Part shown: positions 1-6,652 of the stretch, one piece after another
Layout: every line of letters begins with the position of its first letter
Position numbering within the stretch: position 1 is the stretch's first letter
From: an uncultured Collinsella sp.
GTDB lineage: Bacteria > Actinomycetota > Coriobacteriia > Coriobacteriales > Coriobacteriaceae
Length of the DNA stretch: 11,039 bases
NCBI GenBank assembly: GCA_900541285.1
Contig: UQJA01000065.1
Coordinates: forward strand, 1 to 11,039
Direction: 5' to 3'
The notes under the pieces: model-generated
Seen by the model: only the letters and a program-made list of their open reading frames with translations
Databases searched by the model: none
Told to the model about the DNA's origin: nothing
Made by a program: the position numbers and the translations under genes

Positions 1-440
1 AAACGGAAGTCCCCGCCGCTGCGCGCGCATTCGCCGACCTCAAGGTACAGCCGCGCCCCGTGTCGCTCGCCTACGAGGCGTCGCCCGTCATGGATATCAT
101 CCTGGGCGCCGCCAAAGAAGGCGCATCGCTCTACGCCGTCACCGATCCCGCGGGCATCACGCATCGCGTGTGGGAAGTCAAGCGCGAGGACGCTGTCGGC
201 GCCATCCGTGCCATGCTCGACCAGGCGCCGGAGCCGGCACTGGCCGACGACCCCGCCTACGCTGCCGCGCTGGTCGGGGCATCACAGCTCCTGGCCGACG
301 ATGCCCGTGCCGCCGGCACCTACACGGGCAAAGAGCCGTTCAACTTTACCGTAGCTGTGCTCTTCCCCGCCGCGCAGGTCAGCGGCGCTGCGCCGCAGGT
401 TCCGACAGGTCTGCTCACGCACCAGGTCGCGCGGTTCTAG
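1..440 (+). CDS. DUF1015-like protein, 3' end (5' partial)
   Basis: The reading frame is open to the left edge, so this is the C-terminal part of a longer protein; the in-frame GTG at 60 is not needed as a start. The segment HRVWEV followed about 20 residues later by PALADDPAYAAAL, then FNFTVAVLFP, follows the order of the DUF1015 family, in which a (g)vtHrlW stretch precedes the signature yIADGHHRYxxAl and a vlaxlFp strand. DUF1015 is a conserved family of unknown function, often near serine biosynthesis genes. Oddly, the GHHRY signature is replaced by DDPAY, and the protein stops soon after, at PTGLLTHQVARF, where the family usually continues for many more residues. It may be a degenerate or shortened member. 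The family call rests on remembered motif order only. A strong terminator follows at 486-526. Confidence 0.55.
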   Translation, partial: TEVPAAARAFADLKVQPRPVSLAYEASPVMDIILGAAKEGASLYAVTDPAGITHRVWEVKREDAVGAIRAMLDQAPEPALADDPAYAAALVGASQLLADDARAAGTYTGKEPFNFTVAVLFPAAQVSGAAPQVPTGLLTHQVARF

Positions 441-485
441 CAAGACCAGACCACCCAGCACAAAAATCGGCAGCTCAACAAACAG

Positions 486-526
486 GGGGCGGAGATGCAG
501 CAGGTACATGCATCTCCGCCCCTTTT
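486..526 (+). terminator. Rho-independent terminator of the DUF1015-like gene
   Basis: A perfect 14-bp stem (486-499 pairs with 509-522, GC-rich at its base) encloses a 9-nt loop and is followed by TTTT. It lies 45 nt after the stop codon. The converging histidine phosphatase ends at 570 on the other strand; in that direction the tail after the stem is CTGTTTGTTG, so the hairpin might work both ways, but the T-run favours the plus strand. Confidence 0.85.
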
Positions 527-569
527 GCGTCGAGAAGTTATGCCGGCGACCCGTGCCACCGCGCTCGCG

Positions 570-1205
570 TTATCCGCGCTGCGGACCCGCAGTAGCCACG
601 AGCGGTTCAAGCCCCAGCTCCCGCGCATAATCTTCCTGCGTAAAGACTTCGACCAGCTCAAACGTATCGGCCGCATCGTCAAACACGAAATGCAGCACCG
701 AGCAGTTGCCCGGCACGCGTTCGCGCTCGTCGGCCGCCGCGCCCCGCACGTGGTCCAAAAACTCCTTGATAGCCGAGCCGTGGCTCACCGCGAGCACGCA
801 CTCGTGGTCCGGACGTCGCATAAAATCGGTTATCGTCGCCGCCATGCGCTCACGCACCTGCATCTGGCCCTCGCCGCCAAACTGACGATAGAAATCTCGC
901 CACGGGCGCTCGGGCATAAGCATCACGCGCTCGGCCTCAAATTCACCAAAGAACCACTCGCGCAGGCCATCCAGGCGCTCGTACGTCATGCCCGGCCACA
1001 AGTTGGCGATAGTCTGCTCGGTGCGATGAAGCGTGGAGGTGTAGGCATGATCGGGCTCAATGCCGCGCGCACGTAAAAACATGCCGGCGCGCGCCGCCTG
1101 GTCGCAACCCAACTGCGTAAGCGGCGAATCACTCCACCCCTGAATGATACGCTTAAGGTTGAATATCGTCTGTCCATGACGGACCAGATACAGATCTTTA
1201 TTCAT
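570..1205 (-). CDS. Histidine phosphatase family protein (second of a tandem pair)
   Basis: This 211-residue protein belongs to the phosphoglycerate-mutase-like histidine phosphatases, which remove phosphate through a phospho-histidine intermediate. The N-terminal motif DLYLVRHGQT gives the nucleophile His10, LREWFFG (81-87) carries the conserved acidic residue, and VLAVSHGSA gives the second catalytic His142. The start is ATG at 1205, preceded by AAAGGA at 7-nt spacing; an in-frame extension to 1256 runs into the upstream gene and is unlikely. It begins 17 nt after the stop of a clear paralogue (1223-1765), and both share the N-terminal block, the LREW block and the SHGSA block at nearly the same spacing. 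It differs in a longer C-terminal tail and in having FEAERV where the paralogue has LEGTSN. The substrate cannot be read from the sequence. Confidence 0.9.
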   Translation of the reverse strand: MNKDLYLVRHGQTIFNLKRIIQGWSDSPLTQLGCDQAARAGMFLRARGIEPDHAYTSTLHRTEQTIANLWPGMTYERLDGLREWFFGEFEAERVMLMPERPWRDFYRQFGGEGQMQVRERMAATITDFMRRPDHECVLAVSHGSAIKEFLDHVRGAAADERERVPGNCSVLHFVFDDAADTFELVEVFTQEDYARELGLEPLVATAGPQRG

Positions 1206-1222
1206 AGGGGTCCTTTCGTTCG

Positions 1223-1765
1223 TTACCAACCCAAGAGCGAAAACGCCCCGTCGCAATAGCCAAAATGAAGCACGGCACCGTTGTCGGGTAGCTCTCCCTC
1301 GCCAGTCACATACTCAAGAAACTCCTGGCAGGCTGAACCGTGGGAAACCGCCAGCACGCAGTCGTGCTGCGGCCTGGCCATGATGCGGGACAGCGCCGCG
1401 ACCATGCGCGATTGAAGCTGCACTTCCGACTCGCCACCAAAGGCCACCGGATAATCGCCCCAGGGCTGCGGCGGCATCTCGCGATTTGATGTGCCCTCCA
1501 GCGAGCCAAAATGCCACTCACGCAGGTCATCGACCAGCTCTATGGAACGGCCCTCGCCAACGATAAGCTCGGCCGTATGCCGCGCCCGGCCCAACGGCGA
1601 GGAATACACATGATCAAAGGCCACGCCACGCGCCGCAAACGCCGTACGCGCCGTCAGCGCCTGCTCGCGCCCGCGCGCCGTAAGCGGCGAATCGTGCCAG
1701 CCCTGCAAAATGCTCTGCACATTGAGCTCAGTCTGCCCATGCCGCACCAAATACAGATCTGCCAC
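1223..1765 (-). CDS. Histidine phosphatase family protein (first of a tandem pair)
   Basis: This 180-residue protein is a second phosphoglycerate-mutase-like histidine phosphatase. DLYLVRHGQTELN supplies the nucleophile His9, SSPLGRARHTAE (55-66) is the usual Arg-containing helix start, LREWHFGSLEG (81-91) the acidic block, and VLAVSHGSA the second His142. The start is GTG at 1765, chosen because GAGGGGAGGG lies just upstream and the conserved domain begins at once; the frame continues open to 1912 but that part overlaps the nitroreductase end and reads like non-coding sequence. The gene sits 83 nt after the nitroreductase and 17 nt before its paralogue, so the three are probably one transcription unit. 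A small-molecule phosphatase role is likely; its substrate is unknown. Confidence 0.9.
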   Translation of the reverse strand: MADLYLVRHGQTELNVQSILQGWHDSPLTARGREQALTARTAFAARGVAFDHVYSSPLGRARHTAELIVGEGRSIELVDDLREWHFGSLEGTSNREMPPQPWGDYPVAFGGESEVQLQSRMVAALSRIMARPQHDCVLAVSHGSACQEFLEYVTGEGELPDNGAVLHFGYCDGAFSLLGW

Positions 1766-1784
1766 ACACCCTCCCCTCGTACCG

Positions 1785-1811
1785 CCACAAAGGGGACAGG
1801 AGCCTTTGTGG
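1785..1811. repeat. REP-like perfect palindrome
   Basis: The 9-bp arms CCACAAAGG (1785-1793) and CCTTTGTGG (1803-1811) enclose GGACAGGAG. No T-run follows in either direction, so it is not a standard terminator. It lies between the nitroreductase and the first phosphatase. From memory, closely similar AAAGGGGACAGG palindromes recur in many bacterial genomes as REP-type elements; that comparison was not tested here. Confidence 0.5.
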
Positions 1812-1848
1812 TGATTTTGCCGCCGGATTGCACCGCAACGACGCACAA

Positions 1849-2520
1849 CTACAGCAGCACGTCGGCAAGCGGACGCTTGGGTACGTGGTGCACCCGCGCC
1901 TCGTCGCGCCAATAATTGATGGAGCCGTCGGGGTTGGAATCGATCGCATCAATCACCTGTGTCTCGGCCGGAACGCCAAACGCCATGATCAGCTTGAGCT
2001 CATACTTGTCGTTATCGAGCCCCATGGCATCGATCGCGTGGGGCGTAAAGGCCTTGAACATGCAGGCTGCCACCTCGGGCGTGGCGCTGCGGGCGGCGAG
2101 CATCATCGTCTGCGCGGCAATACCCGTGTCGACCTCGGTAATGGGAGCGGCGGGCTTGCCCGGAACGGTGCGCTCGGCCAGAATCGCGATGTAGCCGGTC
2201 GGGCGCTCGCCCTCGGCAGGACCAGGCCAATCCTTAAGCGCGCCGGCCCATGCAAGCTCATCAAATACGCGCGCGCAATCCTCGGCACCGCTCACCACAT
2301 GAAAACGAAGACGCTGAGCATTGGCACCACACGGGGTCAGGTGCGCCAGCTCCGCCAGCTCAAGCAAAAACTCACGTGGCACACGCATGGACTCGTCAAA
2401 GCGGCGGCACGTGCGGGCGCGGCGAGCCAACGCATCAAACGCGTCCAAGCCGAGCTTTTCGCAACCCTGCTTTGCCATCGACTCAGCGCTTACCGGCGCC
2501 GCGGGAACTGTTTCGTTCAT
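1849..2520 (-). CDS. Nitroreductase family protein
   Basis: This 223-residue protein is an FMN-dependent nitroreductase-fold oxidoreductase. RRARTCRRFDES (33-44) matches the N-terminal RxxRxF flavin-phosphate motif, LTPCGANAQRLRFHVV (61-76) matches the conserved (a)PsgxNxQpwrf segment, and DTGIAAQTMMLAA (131-143) is the family's core helix. The end, YWRDEARVHHVPKRPLADVL, is the usual YWR..VPKR tail. Length is typical. The start is ATG at 2520 (GGGGG 7 nt upstream); a TTG four codons earlier is possible but overlaps that site. The gene leads the minus-strand cluster and diverges from the HdeD-like gene. Enzymes of this family reduce nitro compounds, quinones or other substrates with NAD(P)H; which one is used here cannot be told. 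Confidence 0.88.
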   Translation of the reverse strand: MNETVPAAPVSAESMAKQGCEKLGLDAFDALARRARTCRRFDESMRVPREFLLELAELAHLTPCGANAQRLRFHVVSGAEDCARVFDELAWAGALKDWPGPAEGERPTGYIAILAERTVPGKPAAPITEVDTGIAAQTMMLAARSATPEVAACMFKAFTPHAIDAMGLDNDKYELKLIMAFGVPAETQVIDAIDSNPDGSINYWRDEARVHHVPKRPLADVLL

Positions 2521-2532
2521 AGGGACCCCCAA

Positions 2533-2784
2533 TTTCGGGCAATTGTTCTTAGGAGAATCTAACCTAAAACCTAGGCAATTACATACAGCGGCGTAATGTT
2601 CTACAATTGTTGATTAATCCTCACTGGAGCGGGAACAAAAGTAACAATTCGGGAATGTGGGGCGGCAATTCGTCCTTCCCGCCCCATGCATCGGCGCCCT
2701 TGGGCGATACTTGTTGCAGCACTTTTGGCGTACGCCGCACGGAGAGCAATGAACGCGACGTGCACCACACGGAAAGGAGACATT
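2533..2784. other. Divergent intergenic region between nitroreductase and HdeD-like gene
   Basis: This 252-nt stretch carries the start signals of two diverging genes. On the minus strand TTGTAG, 17 nt, TGTAAT (within 2577-2605) is a weak promoter candidate for the nitroreductase. It contains two CAATTGTT copies (2540-2547 and 2604-2611) and an inverted repeat 2658-2686. No convincing plus-strand promoter or gene was seen. Confidence 0.35.
2658..2686. repeat. Inverted repeat upstream of the HdeD-like gene
   Basis: TGGGGCGG (2658-2665) and CCGCCCCA (2679-2686) form a perfect 8-bp stem around a 13-nt loop; GGGAA/TTCCC (2651-2655 with 2676-2680) would be an alternative pairing. No T-run follows. 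It lies about 100 nt before the HdeD-like start and could be a leader hairpin or a relic terminator. Confidence 0.4.
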
Positions 2785-3387
2785 ATGGGCATCTTTAAGA
2801 ACGATGACCAAAAATCGAGCCAGTTTGGATTTGACGAGAAAAGCATGGCGGGCAAAGCCGTCAAGGCCGTACGCTGGATTTACGCCATCACGGGCGTCTT
2901 GGCGCTCGTCGCCGGCATCGCGCTGCTGTTTGCGCCCGCCAAGTCCCTCATCTTCCTAACGACCGTCTTGGGCTTCTACTTTGTAATCACTGCTGCCATC
3001 AGGCTGTTCACTGCCATTTTTGAGCCGCTGCTGCCCACCGGCTGGCGCGTGACGAGCATCATCTCCAGCCTACTCATTATCTTGGGCGGCGTCATAATCC
3101 TGCGCAACCAGGCCTTCTCGACCGCGACGCTTACCACGATGGTGGTTATCGTGGCCGGCTTTGGCTGGATTGTCGAAGGTGTCATGTCCATTCTGGAGTC
3201 CGAGCTTTCGTCCAACCGCGCCCTCGCTATCCTGAGCGGCGTACTCTCCATCATCGCCGGCATGTTCGTGTTTATCTATCCGCTATGGTCGGCCAAGATG
3301 CTCGTCATCTTTAGCGGCGCCGCGCTGCTGGTGTTTGGCGTAACGCTGATTGTTCGCGCTATTCAATTTGGCAAACTGGTGCACTAG
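2785..3387 (+). CDS. HdeD/DUF308 family membrane protein
   Basis: This 200-residue protein has a short polar N-terminus (1-28) and then six hydrophobic segments, roughly 30-50, 55-78, 87-107, 112-137, 143-164 and 168-193. The pattern LALVAGIALLFAP, repeated in altered form as LIILGGVIILRNQ and LSIIAGMFVFIYP, is the paired-helix DUF308 repeat of HdeD, a membrane protein linked to acid resistance in Escherichia coli. The start is ATG at 2785 with AAAGGAGA ending 4 nt upstream; the earlier in-frame start at 2686 lacks a ribosome site and begins with sequence unlike the family. It abuts the YaiI-like gene with no gap. Its role here is probably envelope or stress related, but that is inferred from the family name only. 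Confidence 0.88.
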   Translation: MGIFKNDDQKSSQFGFDEKSMAGKAVKAVRWIYAITGVLALVAGIALLFAPAKSLIFLTTVLGFYFVITAAIRLFTAIFEPLLPTGWRVTSIISSLLIILGGVIILRNQAFSTATLTTMVVIVAGFGWIVEGVMSILESELSSNRALAILSGVLSIIAGMFVFIYPLWSAKMLVIFSGAALLVFGVTLIVRAIQFGKLVH

Positions 3388-3870
3388 ATGCCGCGAACGC
3401 TCTTTATTGATGCCGACGCCTGCCCGGTCACGCGCGAGTCGATTGACTGCGCGCGGCGAGCGGGCGTCGCCGTTATTATCGCCGGCAACAGCACACAAAA
3501 CCTGGAACGCCACATTCGCCGCGACGATCCGCGCGACGTCGAGCATGCGCGACGCGGATTTTGGGTCACGACGCTCGATGTGAGCGTGGGCGCCGACAGC
3601 GCCGACTTTGCCATTGTCGAACGCCTGCAGGCGGGCGACGTAGTCGTGACGCAGGACATTGGCTTGGCGAGCATGGTGCTCGGGCGCGATGCCGCCGCCA
3701 TCGGCGTGCGCGGGCGCGTCTACGATAAGGCGACCATCGACATGCAACTGTTTATTCGCCACGAGGAAAAGAAGGTGCGCCGCGCCGGCGGTCGCACTCG
3801 CGGTCCGGCGGCATTTACCAGCGAAGACCGGGCTCGCTTTAAGCGCAACCTCACCGAGCTGCTGCACTAA
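3388..3870 (+). CDS. YaiI/YqxD family protein (DUF188)
   Basis: This 160-residue protein is of the usual length for the YaiI/YqxD family. Signature parts are DADACPV (8-14), GNSTQN (33-38), GADSADFAIVERLQAGDVVVTQDIGLA (given as the pattern DxADxxI..GDvVvTqDxxLA, about 69-94), RGRVYDKATI and the tail RTRGPAAFTSEDRARF. The fold is PIN/NYN-nuclease related, with conserved Asp residues; no activity is established to my knowledge. ATG follows the HdeD-like stop directly (TAGATG) and there is no good ribosome site of its own, so translation is probably coupled to the upstream gene. It ends 19 nt from the converging metal exporter, with only a weak imperfect hairpin (about 3866-3895) between them. 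Confidence 0.92.
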   Translation: MPRTLFIDADACPVTRESIDCARRAGVAVIIAGNSTQNLERHIRRDDPRDVEHARRGFWVTTLDVSVGADSADFAIVERLQAGDVVVTQDIGLASMVLGRDAAAIGVRGRVYDKATIDMQLFIRHEEKKVRRAGGRTRGPAAFTSEDRARFKRNLTELLH

Positions 3871-3889
3871 CCAAGGTAGATTTTTGGGC

Positions 3890-4987
3890 TTAGAGACCAA
3901 AGGCGGAGAGAACGAGTCCCCAACCGGCGCCGATGACGTACATCATGGCCAGGAACATGACGTTCTCGCGGGCACTGCGGTTGGTGCGGAACAACACCAG
4001 GTAGCCCACGCCGGCGGAGATAAGCGTGCCGGCGAGCATCGGTGCCAGCTGTAGCGCGCCCTCCAGGTACAGCTGCGTAATGACCACGCTGGCCGAGCAG
4101 TTGGGGATCAGGCCGACAAGCGCCGAACCCAGGACGGCGAGCGTCTCGTTGCCACGCAGGAACTGCTCGATCGCGGACTCGCCGAACGTCTCGAGCACGG
4201 CGACCAGAATCAGCGTCACCAGAAAAATGAATACCGAGACCTGGACGGTGTGCGAGATCGCGCTGCGGATGATCGACAGGACAGGCGTCCCTTCGTGGGA
4301 GTGACCGTGGTCGTGCCCATGGCCGTGGTGGTGCTCATGCTCGCCCGTGTGACCGTGGTCATGGCTGTGTCCGTGGTCGCGCTCGTGTTCATCTTCATCA
4401 TCGCAACCGCAATGGTCGCGCTCGCACAACTCGTGGATGTGGTCGGCGCTCACGCCCGCCTCGGCCACCTCGTCGATGATGTCACCGCCAGTGTGGTCGT
4501 CGTGCGCGCAGTTCACATGAGCCGGATTGGCAGCGGTCCCCAGCACGGTACGGCGAATCGCCGCATGCGCGCGGGCATTACGACGAAGGCCGCGGATAGC
4601 CGCGTCCACGATAAAGCCCGTGACCAGCGCGATCAGCGCCTTCGAGGCGAGCAACATCGCCATGGTCTGCACGGGAACTTGCTCGGCGAGCAACAGCGGC
4701 AACATCTCGTCGGAGGTCGAGAGGAACACGGCGACCAGCGTGCCCAGCGTCACGACACGGCCGGCGTACAGCGTTGCTGCCATGGCCGAAAATCCGCACT
4801 GCGGCACAATGCCCAGCAGCGAGCCAACCACGGGACCCGCAGCGCCGGCGCGCTTGATAGCGCCGTTGACGCGGTCGCCCGCAACGTGCTCAAGTGTCTC
4901 GAGAGCAAGATACGTCACCAACAAAAACGGCACCAGCGACAGCGTGTCCTTGCCGGCGTCAAGCAGAATATCAATCAGTAAATCCAT
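3890..4987 (-). CDS. ArsP_2-type 10TM heavy-metal exporter (putative manganese/arsenic efflux)
   Basis: This 365-residue membrane protein matches the ArsP_2 family of putative 10TM metal exporters, also labelled putative manganese transporter. Hydrophobic segments lie on both sides of a cytoplasmic-type loop (about 133-235). The halves carry related motifs, LGIVPQCGFSAM (58-69) and VGLIPNCSASVV (291-302), each followed by YxxG or YLEG and a small-residue helix, which points to an internal duplication. The loop holds cysteines (160, 188, 193, 195), an acidic stretch and a tract at 201-231 with 15 His in 31 residues, a likely metal-sensing or metal-storing part. ATG at 4987 has only AAAGG at 12-13 nt, a distant ribosome site. 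A promoter and dyad lie upstream. Which metal moves is not readable from sequence; divalent metal such as manganese is my first guess. Confidence 0.8.
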   Translation of the reverse strand: MDLLIDILLDAGKDTLSLVPFLLVTYLALETLEHVAGDRVNGAIKRAGAAGPVVGSLLGIVPQCGFSAMAATLYAGRVVTLGTLVAVFLSTSDEMLPLLLAEQVPVQTMAMLLASKALIALVTGFIVDAAIRGLRRNARAHAAIRRTVLGTAANPAHVNCAHDDHTGGDIIDEVAEAGVSADHIHELCERDHCGCDDEDEHERDHGHSHDHGHTGEHEHHHGHGHDHGHSHEGTPVLSIIRSAISHTVQVSVFIFLVTLILVAVLETFGESAIEQFLRGNETLAVLGSALVGLIPNCSASVVITQLYLEGALQLAPMLAGTLISAGVGYLVLFRTNRSARENVMFLAMMYVIGAGWGLVLSAFGL

Positions 4988-5030
4988 GACGGATGGAACC
5001 TTTCGTGTCTTTCGGCAGCATTGTAAAAGT

Positions 5031-5047
5031 CCTAGCGGTCAACTAGG
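5031..5047. promoter_or_regulatory. Operator-like dyad at the exporter promoter
   Basis: CCTAG-N7-CTAGG (5031-5047) sits at and just after the predicted start point of the exporter transcript. A second, overlapping inverted repeat, CAACTA-N8-TAGTTG (5040-5059), covers the -10 box. The 5-N7-5 form recalls metal-dependent DtxR/MntR-type sites in layout, but the bases are not a clear match. It is a candidate site only. Confidence 0.35.
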
Positions 5048-5049
5048 GT

Positions 5050-5077
5050 ATTGTAGTTGTCCCGGGCGCGGTGCCAA
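5050..5077 (-). promoter_or_regulatory. Predicted sigma-70 promoter of the metal exporter
   Basis: Read on the minus strand: -35 TTGGCA (5072-5077), 16-nt spacer, -10 TACAAT (5050-5055). This predicts a start point near 5043, giving a leader of about 55 nt. I looked in the leader for a yybP-ykoY manganese riboswitch and saw no room or motif for one. Confidence 0.55.
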
Positions 5078-5158
5078 TAGTTGCCCATGGTAAACTATCA
5101 TCTCGCCATAACTCAGTAACCTCGAGCCGCACAACGCGGCCCGTCCAAGGAGTAGCAT

Positions 5159-6127
5159 ATGAACGTATCGCAAGCACTCGAATACGAGCGCCAGCCGTTT
5201 ATCCCCATGTTTATCTATGGCGATCACGGCGCCATGGAGTCCGAGCGCCAGAAAGGCGAAGAGGCCCTTAAGGTGCTCGAGACCGAGTACTTTACCGCCG
5301 AGGGCGACCCCGGCTTCGACTTTGCCACCGTGCGCGACCTGGCCGACCGCAACCGCGACCTGTGCGACCAGATTGGCGAGGCACGCCTGCGCAACGTGAC
5401 GCCCGCGACGCTTTCGCGCGGCCTGTCCGATGCCGACACCTGCGCCGCCATCGGCAAGATGCAAAAACGCACCGCCGCGTCCGTCATGCGCGAAATCCGC
5501 GGCGACCGCGACGCGCTCGGCGTCGCCTACGCGCGCAAGCCCATCCAAGGCACCGTGCTCGGTATCGATATCGAGACCACCGGCCGTGCACCCGAGCGTG
5601 GTTATATCATCAACGTGGGCTGGGAGATCATGGAGCTCACCAGCGACGCCGTGCCGCATGACGCCGAGGCACACTACTGCGGCCTGCCCGATATCTACCG
5701 CGGCGAGGATGTGCCGCTGTCGAATATCCACCACATCACCTGGGACGACATCGACGGCAAAATGCCCTTCCGCGAGAACAAAGAGCTGCAAAAGCAGCTG
5801 CTCAAGCTTATGAAGAAGTACCCATACATGGCACACAACGCCGCGTTTGAGGACAGCTGGTTCAAGATCCACCTGGACGGCTACGCCGAGGCACGCCGCG
5901 CCGGTAAGATCATCGTCATCGATTCACGCCAGATCTGCCGCAGCCTGGATGCCGACGTCCGCTCGCTCCCCCGCGAATCCGCCCCCGCCGCGCTCGAGAA
6001 CTGGGCGCGCCGCCGTGGAACCCTCGCCGCCGACGCCAACGAGCAGCACCTGGGTCTCGACGACACCGACCTCATGCTCCGAACCGTCCAAGCCGAGTTC
6101 AACCTCAAGAACCTGTTTGCGAAGTAA
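5159..6127 (+). CDS. DnaQ-like DEDDh 3'-5' exonuclease
   Basis: This 322-residue protein has an exonuclease domain from about 133 to 320. Motif I is GIDIETTG (D137, E139), motif II is AHNAAFED (225-232), and motif III is HLGLDD (H297, D302), the spacing of the DnaQ proofreading subunit (His then Asp five residues on). Where DnaQ has HNAAFD, this protein has E231, followed by D232, so the third metal ligand is Glu or shifted by one. Residues 1-130 are charged and mostly helical and match no family I recognise. It is a stand-alone nuclease, perhaps for repair or RNA trimming. ATG at 5159 has AAGGAG with 6-nt spacing. A strong terminator follows at 6195-6229. A possible extended -10 (TGGTAAACT, 5088-5096) lies upstream. 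Confidence 0.87.
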   Translation: MNVSQALEYERQPFIPMFIYGDHGAMESERQKGEEALKVLETEYFTAEGDPGFDFATVRDLADRNRDLCDQIGEARLRNVTPATLSRGLSDADTCAAIGKMQKRTAASVMREIRGDRDALGVAYARKPIQGTVLGIDIETTGRAPERGYIINVGWEIMELTSDAVPHDAEAHYCGLPDIYRGEDVPLSNIHHITWDDIDGKMPFRENKELQKQLLKLMKKYPYMAHNAAFEDSWFKIHLDGYAEARRAGKIIVIDSRQICRSLDADVRSLPRESAPAALENWARRRGTLAADANEQHLGLDDTDLMLRTVQAEFNLKNLFAK

Positions 6128-6194
6128 CGAAGTAGATCGCGATCACATCCGCAACTGCGCAACGCAAACAGCAGCAAGCCAGACGAACGCAAAG

Positions 6195-6229
6195 AAACGG
6201 GGCGCGGCCTTTCGACCGCGCCCCGTTTT
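6195..6229 (+). terminator. Rho-independent terminator of the exonuclease gene
   Basis: A perfect 13-bp stem (6195-6207 with 6216-6228), almost all G-C at its centre, has an 8-nt loop and a TTTT tail that overlaps the stem's A-T base. It lies 67 nt after the exonuclease stop. The A-T base of the stem makes it nearly symmetric, so it could also stop minus-strand transcripts. Confidence 0.9.
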
Positions 6230-6274
6230 GCATCCTCGCGTCAAAGAACGCCGCCTTCCACTCATTTTGAAATA

Positions 6275-6307
6275 CGCCCATCTACATACATTTTTTGAGT
6301 TGCGCGG
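6275..6307 (-). repeat. Dispersed repeat, copy A
   Basis: On the minus strand this begins CCGCGCAACTC, then AAAAAATG, then a few extra bases and GATGG. It is one of five related copies around the 402-residue gene; the working consensus is CCGCGCAACTCG, A/T run, GCAGATG. Copy A lacks the G after CTC and has a small insertion before GATG. Confidence 0.6.
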
Positions 6308-6454
6308 TTTACTCAGCTCCCCACCGAAGCCTTTTTCGCCGTTGCGGAGCCAAAAACCATTCTGAAACCGACCGACCTAGCGCCCTAACACCTGGTCCCG
6401 GTCAAAAATTGCACGACAGACGCAGTTCCATCGACTTATTTACATGAGTCAAAA

Positions 6455-6484
6455 CCACCTAACTCGAAAAATGCAGATGACATC
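6455..6484 (+). repeat. Dispersed repeat, copy B
   Basis: On the plus strand the core CCTAACTCGAAAAATGCAGATG (6458-6479) matches the consensus from AACTCG through GCAGATG, with the 5' CGCG part altered. It matches copy D best in its right half. Confidence 0.65.
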
Positions 6485-6637
6485 TACGAGAATTCGCCCA
6501 AATGAGGCCAAGTGACAGAAAACTCCCCATTGGCGCCAACCGTTCAACCGCGCACCGGGTGAAAACTACCGTTCGCAGAAGATGCACCGCGTTTCGGTGC
6601 CGTTGCCCGATGCCCTCAGTGTGCAGAACACAGGCTA

Positions 6638-6646
6638 TGTCATGAT
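6638..6646 (+). promoter_or_regulatory. Possible extended -10 promoter for a leaderless transcript
   Basis: TGT-CATGAT is an extended -10 (TGn plus a 4-of-6 match to TATAAT) whose predicted start point is at or next to the ATG at 6653. No ribosome site is visible before that ATG, so the two observations fit a leaderless mRNA. No good -35 was found. Confidence 0.35.
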
Positions 6647-6652
6647 GCGCAT

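Larger units (their letters stand above)
6128..6652. other. 525-nt intergenic region, AT-richer towards its right side
   Basis: No credible gene was seen on either strand. It holds the exonuclease terminator (6195-6229), two copies of a short dispersed repeat (6275-6307 and 6455-6484), a small hairpin (6584-6600: GCACCG, 5-nt loop, CGGTGC) and the putative promoter of the 402-residue gene (6638-6646). Between 6310 and 6450 nothing further was recognised. Confidence 0.6.

Noticed and set aside
1828..2562. Plus-strand open frame of 244 codons opposite the nitroreductase
   Set aside because: The minus strand encodes a well-formed nitroreductase with flavin motifs; the plus frame has no domain and no ribosome site.
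3283..3900. Minus-strand open frame of 205 codons opposite the YaiI-like gene
   Set aside because: It overlaps two convincing plus-strand genes and reads as a mirror frame.
4290..4400. Possible tandem or CRISPR-like repeat array
   Set aside because: The repetition comes from His-Gly/Asp/Ser codons of the exporter loop; there are no fixed-length repeats with unique spacers.
4250..4981. Plus-strand open frame of 243 codons opposite the metal exporter
   Set aside because: It has hydrophobic runs only because it mirrors the membrane segments and His-rich codons of the exporter.
4988..5042. yybP-ykoY manganese riboswitch in the exporter leader
   Set aside because: The predicted leader is about 55 nt, too short, and no conserved junction motifs were seen.
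5039..5872. Minus-strand open frame of 277 codons opposite the exonuclease
   Set aside because: It is antisense to a clear DEDDh exonuclease and covers the promoter and dyad region.
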